Part shown: positions 58,101 through 64,000 of the stretch, piece by piece
Position numbering within the stretch: position 1 is the stretch's first letter
Layout: each line of letters starts with the position of its first letter
NCBI GenBank assembly: GCA_943788445.1
Contig: CALSQH010000004.1
Span: forward strand, 234,738 to 298,737
Origin: an uncultured Pseudomonadales bacterium
Lineage (GTDB): Bacteria; Pseudomonadota; Gammaproteobacteria; Pseudomonadales; Porticoccaceae
DNA: 64,000 nucleotides
Direction: 5' to 3'
The notes under the pieces: model-generated
What the model was told of the DNA's origin: nothing
Databases searched by the model: none
The model's input: only the letters and a program-made list of their open reading frames with translations
Position numbers and translations under genes: made by a program

Positions 58101-59568
58101 ACTTCTTAATGAAAATACGGGTCCAGGATATTATTTTATAGAGGCTTTTAACCCGCAACTATCGGACCCAGAAAATCGCACTAATTTTGTTGGGGGAGTA
58201 ATTAACACCTATACCGGTGCTCTGTTTCGTTGCACAGGAACGCTGTTGAATGTGACGGGCACTGCTTTTGGTCTGATGGTGTGATTTACTCAGGGTTTCA
58301 TCTCTTTCTTACAACCTCTTTGGAATAGTGGGGAATTTTTTGGACCTTCGCTGTTACCTAGTGGAGATATGCATCCTTCCGAGCTGGGTTTCGTTCCTCA
58401 AATGGTATCTAGCCTACCTATGGATTACGACACACTACCTTTTTTCAATCAGGTCGGGGACGAGCGTAAAGCATTGGGTGATGGAGTTTGGGGTGGCAGA
58501 CTTAGCCAGATGTATTGTGCCTGGGAGCGAACTCAAGAGGGTATAAAAAATTACCCGCTTGGCGCCCCTTTGATTATCAGTCAGGATAATCAGATCTATG
58601 GGCCGGCTTATTTTGAGGATGGAGAAGAAGAGAGTTGGAGCAGTTGCCATGAATTATCTTTATTTATCATTAACGATAACGACAATGCGCCGGTCTTCAC
58701 TTCCCCAACCAGCTATACAGTATCAGCAAATGATGTGCAGATTGGCACAGTTACAGCAACAGATCGCGATGGAACCATCAGTTACACAGAAGGTTCTTAT
58801 GAAAATCCTGTTCAGCTGGAATTTATAGATACCCTTAGTTATTCCCTTAGTGGCTCTGATGCAGAGTGGCTAGTTATAGATTCAGAAACAGGCGAGTTAA
58901 GCTTTAATTCAGCCCCTGACCCGGCAGTTAAATCGACTTACTCAGTCACCGTAACCGCCTCAGACCAGGCAACTGAAAGTTGGTCGGATACAGAGTATAA
59001 GATGGTGCCAGGGCCGCTAACTACCGCGCAGGATATTACCATTGATGTTTTGATTGAATCCATGGTCGGTGAAGATGGGGAGGTCGACAGTCCATTAGAG
59101 ATGCCCACCTGTGACAGGCATTTTGCTGTTCGTGGCCCAGATGGAGAGTTCTTTTACAATGAACAGGCGCATGTTTACAGCTATACAAATCTCGATTGGC
59201 AGCAACCTGATGTTAATCAGTTGGCTTGGCATGGATTAGTTGGAGACTATGGAGGCGGAATAATGTTTGCTTGTGCTGCTTATCAGCAGGTTCTTGTAGA
59301 TATCGTCGATCAGGTTGAAAGCAACGATCAATCATCGAGCTATATAACGTACTCAGAAGATTGGTCAAACCAAATTGCCAACGAATTATTCACTGAGGGT
59401 TGTGCAATTTCATCGGGTGATTCAAACCTTAGCCATTTTGTTGGTGAACTTATGTCAGTCTATGAACAGCGTCAAATGGACTTATTTATCAATTTAGATG
59501 GGTTGAAAATAGCCTCCTATGAATTATTAAATACCTGCCTAGTAAATTATCAACGAGAGTCTGGTTAA
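58101..59568 (+). pseudogene. Frameshifted continuation of the ubiquitin-domain protein (cadherin part)
   Basis: After the stop at 58098-58100 the protein sequence continues in a second frame from about 58096 ([22 protein letters not shown], then FVGGVINTYTGALFRCTG), passes for about 60 bases into a third (VECDGHCFWSDGVIYSG), and returns to the second from roughly 58300 to the TAA at 59568 (PLWNSGEFFGPSLLPSGDMHPSELGFVPQM). From about 58660 it encodes another cadherin-type domain (NDNDNAPVFTSP, TATDRDG, LSFNSAPDPAVKSTYSVTVTASD) and a C-terminal region I do not recognise (FAVRGPDGEFFYNEQAHVY). An ATG at 58369 could start a separate 399-residue product, but it has no signal peptide. Confidence 0.7.
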
Positions 59569-59599
59569 TAATAGTCTCAGTAGCCCAGACATAGTCATA

Positions 59600-59650
59600 C
59601 CAGCGAAGGTAGGTATCTATGTGTATATGGACCCCAGCCTTCGCTGGGGT
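59600..59650. repeat. REP-like palindromic element (right copy)
   Basis: CCAGCGAAGG at 59600-59609 pairs with CCTTCGCTGG at 59638-59647; the right arm continues as GGGTGAC, like the GGGGAGAC arm of the element at 56681. The two copies bracket the ubiquitin-like locus in the same style. Confidence 0.7.
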
Positions 59651-59668
59651 GACGTGTTTGTGCTGGGA

Positions 59669-60834
59669 TGACTTTCTTATAGAATCAAAAAAGCCCCAGC
59701 GTAAACTGAGGTTTTTTAAATTATGGTGCCCGGTCTCGGACTAAATGCGCAGTATTTTGGGCGCGTTCGCTTGCGAAGGCGGGGCAAAGCCCTGAGCGCT
59801 CTTGCGCGAATCCATCTAACCGTTCGATGACTTTCTTATAGAACCAAAAAACCCCCAGCTTTCACTGAGGGTTTTTAAATTATGGTGCCCGGTCTCGGAC
59901 TAAATGCGCAGCATTTTGGGCGCGTTCGCTTGCGAAGGCGGGGCAAAGCCCTGAGCGCTCTTGCGCGAATCCATCTAACCGTTCGATGACTTTCTTATAG
60001 AACCAAAAAACCCCCAGCTTTCACTGAGGGTTTTAGATTATGGTGCCCGGTCTCGGACTAAATGCGCAGCATTTTGGGCGCGTTCGCTTGCGAAGGCGGG
60101 GCAAAGCCCTGAGCGCTCTTGCGCGAATCCATCTAACCGTTCGATGACTTTCTTATAGAACCAAAAAACCCCAGCTTTCACTGAGGGTTTTAGATTATGG
60201 TGCCCGGTCTCGGACTAAATGCGCAGCATTTTGGGCGCGTTCGCTTGCGAAGGCGGGGTGTAACCCTGAGCGCTCTTGCGCGAATCCATCTAACCGTTCG
60301 ATGACTTTCTTATAGAACCAAAAAACCCCCAGCTTTCACTGAGGGTTTTAGATTATGGTGCCCGGTCTCGGACTAAATGCGCAGCATTTTGGGCGCGTTC
60401 GCTTGCGAAGGCGGGGTGTAACCCTGAGCGCTCTTGCGCGAATCCATCTAACCGTTCGATGACTTTCTTATAGAACCAAAAAACCCCTAGCTTTCACTGA
60501 GGGTTTTTAGAATATGGTGCCCGGTCTCGGACTAAATGCGTAGCATTTTGGGCGCGTTCGCAAAGCGAAGGCGGGGTGTAACCCTGAGCGCTCTTGCGCG
60601 AATCCATCTAACCGTTCGATGACTTTCTTATAGAACCAAAAAACCCCTAGCTTTCACTGAGGGTTTTTAGAATATGGTGCCCGGTCTCGGACTAAATGCG
60701 TAGCATTTTGGGCGCGTTCGCAAAGCGAAGGCGGGGTGTAACCCTGAGCGCTCTTGCGCGAATCCATCTAACCGTTCGATGACTTTCTTATAGAACCAAA
60801 AAACCCCTAGCTTTCACTGAGGGTTTTTAGAATA
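59669..60834. repeat. Tandem array of seven ~159-bp units carrying the tRNA-Phe 3' end
   Basis: TGGTGCCCGGTCTCGGA occurs at 59724, 59883, 60041, 60198, 60356, 60515 and 60675, and an eighth time inside the tRNA-Phe gene at 60835; spacings are 159, 158, 157, 158, 159, 160 and 160 bases. Each unit, read on the minus strand, has the last 17 nt of tRNA-Phe including CCA, a terminator-like hairpin (AAAAACCC...GGGTTTTT), and a ~100-base spacer with a CGCGCAAGAGCGC hairpin. Units nearest the tRNA share GCAAAGCGAAG and GTGTAACCC, while those farthest have CTTGCGAAG and CAAAGCCC, which shows stepwise divergence. No protein-coding gene is apparent. Confidence 0.95.
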
Positions 60835-60910
60835 TGGTGCCCGGTCTCGGAATCGAACCAAGGACACGAGGATTTTCAATCCTCTGCTCTACCAACTGAG
60901 CTAACCGGGC
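60835..60910 (-). tRNA. tRNA-Phe (GAA)
   Basis: The 76-nt minus-strand sequence starts GCCCGGTTAGCTCAGTTGG and ends GACCGGGCACCA with an encoded CCA. Acceptor GCCCGGT pairs with ACCGGGC; the T-arm is TTGGTTCGATTCCGA; the anticodon GAA is at 60875-60877 inside GATTGAAAATC. Its 3' end founds the adjacent tandem array. Confidence 0.97.
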
Positions 60911-60978
60911 GTCGCAATCAAATGTGCATACTGCGAGAGGCGCGTATTAAAGCGTCTGAAATGCCGTTCGTCAAGGGA

Positions 60979-61251
60979 TTATTCAGCAGGTGGCACGTAT
61001 CCTTCAGCTTGATCGACATCTTCACCGGCAAAGTACTTTTCTCGTTGCTCCGAGAGGTAAGTTCGAGCGGTTAAATCCATCATGTTAAGACGCATTTCAT
61101 TAATAAGCGTCGTCTGATGGGTCATCCACTCTGCCCATGCCTGTTTTGAGACATTCTCGAAAATTTCCTGTCCCTTGGGTCCGGGAAAGGGGGGCATATC
61201 CAGCCCGGGTAATTCTTGCTTGAGTTTGCGACAGTGAACCATGCGCGCCAT
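60979..61251 (-). CDS. yggX: Fe(2+)-trafficking protein YggX
   Basis: A 90-residue protein that protects iron-sulfur clusters from oxidation. The motif [28 protein letters not shown] holds the single conserved Cys7, and [18 protein letters not shown] [24 protein letters not shown] follows. It is downstream of mutY on the same strand, 21 bases away, as in E. coli. Confidence 0.97.
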   Translation of the reverse strand: MARMVHCRKLKQELPGLDMPPFPGPKGQEIFENVSKQAWAEWMTHQTTLINEMRLNMMDLTARTYLSEQREKYFAGEDVDQAEGYVPPAE

Positions 61252-61272
61252 AACTAACCTCTATGTAATGTT

Positions 61273-62326
61273 TTAATTCTGCTTCAGCAGTAATGCTTTA
61301 ATTGGAGCAGGCATACCCAATGATAGTGGATTCTGCGGGTTATACCAGACTTGATTACCCTGTTCAGCAACCTGGCCGGCAGTGGCCCCAGAATGGCTGA
61401 TAGATATCTCAACCGGCTGATAATCGAGATGAAAGTGACTGAACGTGTGGCGTTTCACGGCAAGAATCTGCTGGCTTTCAGCCTGTATACCAAGCTTTAA
61501 ATAGGTTTCCTCTAATTGATCTTGTGATTCACATTGTGGAAATACCCAGAGCCCGCCCCAGAGTCCCGCCGGTGGGTTTTGCTCTAACAGCAGCGCACCT
61601 TGATTATTTTTAATGATTAAAAAGAAAGTGGTTTTTACCTGTAACTTTTTCTTCGGTTTTTTACCCGGATAATCCTGCGGGTTACCCTGCTGATAAGCTT
61701 TGCAATCTTTTACCAGTGGACACTGCTCACAGTTAGGTGAGGATCTCGTACACAGCGTCGCGCCCAAATCCATCATCGCCTGAGTGTAGTCGGCAATACG
61801 CTTATAAGGAGTATAGGTCTCGGCGATTAACCAGAGCTTTTCTACCACAGCACTTTTGCCGGGCCAGCCATCGGTGGCGCTAAAACGAGCCAGTACACGT
61901 TTTACATTGCCATCGAGAATGGTCGCTTGGTTTTTAAAGGCGATGGAGCTGATTGCACCGGCGGTTGAGCGGCCTATACCGGGCAGCTCGATGAGCTGGG
62001 GTACATTATCCGGAAACTGGCCGTTCAGTTCATTGCTAACATGTCTGTGCAGTTTTATGCAGATTGCGGGCGCGGGCGTAGTAGCCAAGACCTGTCCAGT
62101 GGTGCAGTACCTCATCTAAGGGTGCAGCTGCCAGCGTTTCCACTGTTGGGTAACTGTGCATAAAGCGTTCGAAGTAGGGGATTACCGTGCTGACCTGAGT
62201 TTGCTGCAGCATGATTTCCGAGACCCAAACCCGGTAGGGATTGATACTCTTTTGCCATGGCAAATTGGTACGACCATATTGGTCGAACCAGTTGAGTACT
62301 GCATCTTGGAATTTTTTAGGGGACAC
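61273..62326 (-). pseudogene. mutY: Adenine DNA glycosylase MutY, frameshifted
   Basis: MutY removes A opposite 8-oxoG. The first 90 or so residues (62036-62326: [25 protein letters not shown] with the catalytic Glu, [18 protein letters not shown]) end in an early TAG. The rest is in another frame (61273-~62040: LPGIGRSTAGAI helix-hairpin-helix, LDGNVKRVL with catalytic Asp, CTRSSPNCEQCPLVKDC iron-sulfur cluster, NUDIX-like C-domain with RHTFSHFHLDY). Removing one base near 62043 joins KTAQ to [11 protein letters not shown] with the same spacing as in E. coli MutY. As read, neither half has both catalytic residues. Confidence 0.92.
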
Positions 62327-62410
62327 TATTTTATAGCTCTTTGTTATAGCTCTTGTTGATAAGTTCTTGTATTGATAAGTTCTTTTCCAGATATCCTTTC
62401 CAGAACACCT

Positions 62411-64000
62411 TTAAGAAGATCTTTTCAGCGGGTCTGTTTCTTGCTCTTCTTGCTCGCTGCTATCTTTATTCGTTACCGGCGTATCAAATAGCTGCCCGCC
62501 AAGCTGCTGAAAAATACTGCCTTTAAGGAAGTCTCTGACCAGGCTGTCATCTGGTTTACAGTTGGTTTTGCCATCCACATCGTAACTACCGGTGCAAATA
62601 AACGGCAGATTGCGGTTGCGCAGACTGGTATTCACCGAACATCCAGAAGCACTTGTGGTGGATGCATTAACTCTAGTATTGGCGGTAACGCTGTAGCGTT
62701 TAAGTAATAACTGCACAGTGCCACGACCGCTGATGGAGAGATTTCCGGTAGCGGTTTTTAAATCTCTAATCAGCACCTTGCCATTTTCCAAGCTAAATTG
62801 GCTAGTCAGGGTTTCCAACTCTGTGCCCTTTGACCAGGCTGTGTTGGTTGGGCTGCCACCAAACAGTGCGGCGGCATTACAGAAGGTCTCCTCAGCATTA
62901 ATGGCCAAATAAGTCGGGTTTAAAACAGTTAGATCGCCCGTGCCACTCAGTGCACTGATTATTTCTTCACTACTGTTACCGCTACCTTGCATCTCAACCT
63001 CTAAGCTGAGCAGGCCTGACAAGTCACTGTTGTCCGCAATAGCCGGCAGAGCCAGCTCTAGATCTATATCTGTCAGCGAGTTTTGCAGCTTAAATTCAGG
63101 GATTGCAGAGCGCATATCCAGTCGTCCGGTCGCATTGATTTGGCCGCCAAACAGATCGGCATTTAACGAGGTCAATCGCAATACCGAATTATTACCAAAG
63201 ACATTGCTGTAGACATTGTCCACTGCGAAATCATTAAGTTGAACACTGCCAATGGTCATTTCAACCTGACTCTGGCCCTGCCAAAGCGCAAAGGGAATGG
63301 CCAGTGGCGCGAACAGACCGCTGTTGTCGGCGCTGCTACCAGACTTGGGCAGATAGTTTGATGCCTTGATAACATCGGCTGAAACAATGGTGGTCAGCTT
63401 GTTGCGCGGCTGGTCTATTTGCAGGTCAACCTGAATGGCTTGGCCATCGAGCATGATTAGGTTATTAATATCTGATACAGCCACAGTATCAAGGGTAAAG
63501 TTGCTCTCGATACTGACCTCGGTCAAGGCTGCGGGGTCGGCCATCTCAGGTACGCTGACAATAGGCAGTATTTCTGCCACCCGTTGCAGTTGCTGTACCA
63601 GGCTAAAGCTGTTGGTTTGTAGATTGCCCTCAATAAAACTCAGGCTGTTACTGGCTTCGATACTGCCATTAATCTCAATGTCATTTAAGCGCACTGTCAG
63701 TTCTGACAGGTTTAGGCTTTGTATTGTGCGGTTAGCAACGACGACTGCAATATTACTATCTACGGCAACCTGCTGGCCACCAAGTGCCTGCAGAGACGCT
63801 GTGAGAGGGAAATCTGTTCCATCTAAATGGATGTTGCTGGCTTTAAGACTAATGTTATCTAATTGCACCGGCTGGCTGTTTGGGGGGCTATAGCGAAGTT
63901 GACCACCTTCGAGTTTCACGGAGCTAAGGTTAAGCTGATTTGGGTCGAGAATGATTGAGAGAAGATCGATCCAGGATACTGAAAGAGTGAGCTTATCTAC
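62411..64000 (-). CDS. AsmA family protein, 3' part (5' end outside window)
   Basis: The frame is open to the end of the window, so the gene begins beyond 64000. The visible ~530 residues are beta-rich repeats with the AsmA C-terminal pattern: LEGGQLRYSPPNSQPVQLDNISLKA, SVQLNDFAVDNVYSNVFGNNS, LTSLNADLFGGQINATGRLD and ALSGTGDLTVLNPTYLAINAE, ending in an acidic tail. AsmA-like proteins are inner-membrane-anchored bridge-type proteins that move phospholipids across the periplasm or influence outer-membrane assembly; the role here follows from family. Confidence 0.85.
   Translation of the reverse strand, partial: VDKLTLSVSWIDLLSIILDPNQLNLSSVKLEGGQLRYSPPNSQPVQLDNISLKASNIHLDGTDFPLTASLQALGGQQVAVDSNIAVVVANRTIQSLNLSELTVRLNDIEINGSIEASNSLSFIEGNLQTNSFSLVQQLQRVAEILPIVSVPEMADPAALTEVSIESNFTLDTVAVSDINNLIMLDGQAIQVDLQIDQPRNKLTTIVSADVIKASNYLPKSGSSADNSGLFAPLAIPFALWQGQSQVEMTIGSVQLNDFAVDNVYSNVFGNNSVLRLTSLNADLFGGQINATGRLDMRSAIPEFKLQNSLTDIDLELALPAIADNSDLSGLLSLEVEMQGSGNSSEEIISALSGTGDLTVLNPTYLAINAEETFCNAAALFGGSPTNTAWSKGTELETLTSQFSLENGKVLIRDLKTATGNLSISGRGTVQLLLKRYSVTANTRVNASTTSASGCSVNTSLRNRNLPFICTGSYDVDGKTNCKPDDSLVRDFLKGSIFQQLGGQLFDTPVTNKDSSEQEEQETDPLKRSS

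Noticed and set aside
59669..60834. Possible CRISPR array because of regularly spaced repeats.
   Set aside because: The whole ~159-bp unit is conserved, including the would-be spacers; repeats are tRNA 3' ends with terminators, and no cas genes are nearby.

Overview
The window reads as chromosomal DNA of a marine-type gammaproteobacterium. The sigma factor is RpoS, and the eno-ftsB-ispD-ispF-truD-pcm-nlpD-rpoS and ybeD-lipB-lipA / dacA-rlpA-mltB-rodA-mrdA-rlmH-rsfS-nadD blocks follow the Pseudomonas/Cellvibrio-type order. A SAR92/Porticoccaceae-like (Cellvibrionales) origin is my inference from protein style and gene order; nothing in the window proves it.

Layout. 1-8.3 kb: hemX (5' end outside the window) and hemY, nfo, a bacteriohemerythrin, a stand-alone MnmC-type FAD oxidoreductase, a flavodoxin, trmL, gcvR, yheU and tilS. 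8.5-18.6 kb: pyrG, kdsA, eno, ftsB, ispD, ispF, truD, pcm, a DUF368 (PopT-type) membrane protein, nlpD and rpoS, ending at a strong bidirectional terminator shared with ppa. surE is missing from its usual slot. 19-27 kb: a chalcone-isomerase-like/TonB-C fusion, a two-gene RND efflux system, dinB and a SutA-like small protein. 27-38 kb: the lipoate genes and the rod-shape/peptidoglycan block, then proA. 38-41 kb: an Lrp-type regulator diverging from ornithine cyclodeaminase and arginase, a likely arginine-to-proline route. 41-44.5 kb: hemH, then a small accessory island with an ArdA antirestriction fragment and an AbiE type IV toxin-antitoxin pair whose promoter carries two identical-core palindromes. 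44.5-48.3 kb: prfC, an acyltransferase and an AI-2E-type transporter. 48.5-55.5 kb: a minor-pilin operon (fimT/pilV/pilW/pilX/pilY1/pilY2-like/pilE), followed by an unrecognised exported protein.

The most unusual locus is at 56.9-59.6 kb. A secreted protein carries a ubiquitin domain matching 62 of the first 73 residues of eukaryotic ubiquitin (my count, human sequence from memory). The signal peptide appears to be cut exactly before ubiquitin Met1. The Gly-Gly tail is absent, and the domain continues into dockerin-like EF-hand repeats and cadherin domains. An 11-C tract lies just upstream of the gene. Its 3' half is interrupted by three reading-frame changes, and related palindromic repeats flank it. 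Next to it, at 59.7-60.9 kb, is a tandem array of seven ~159-bp units. Each unit repeats the last 17 nt of the adjacent tRNA-Phe gene plus a terminator-like hairpin, an arrangement resembling the E. coli tyrT/rtT repeats.

60.9-64 kb: tRNA-Phe, yggX, a frameshifted mutY and the 3' part of an AsmA-family gene that runs off the window. A frameshift also separates the first codons of mrdA from the rest. Both of these breaks fit one extra base exactly, so assembly indels must be considered alongside real mutations.
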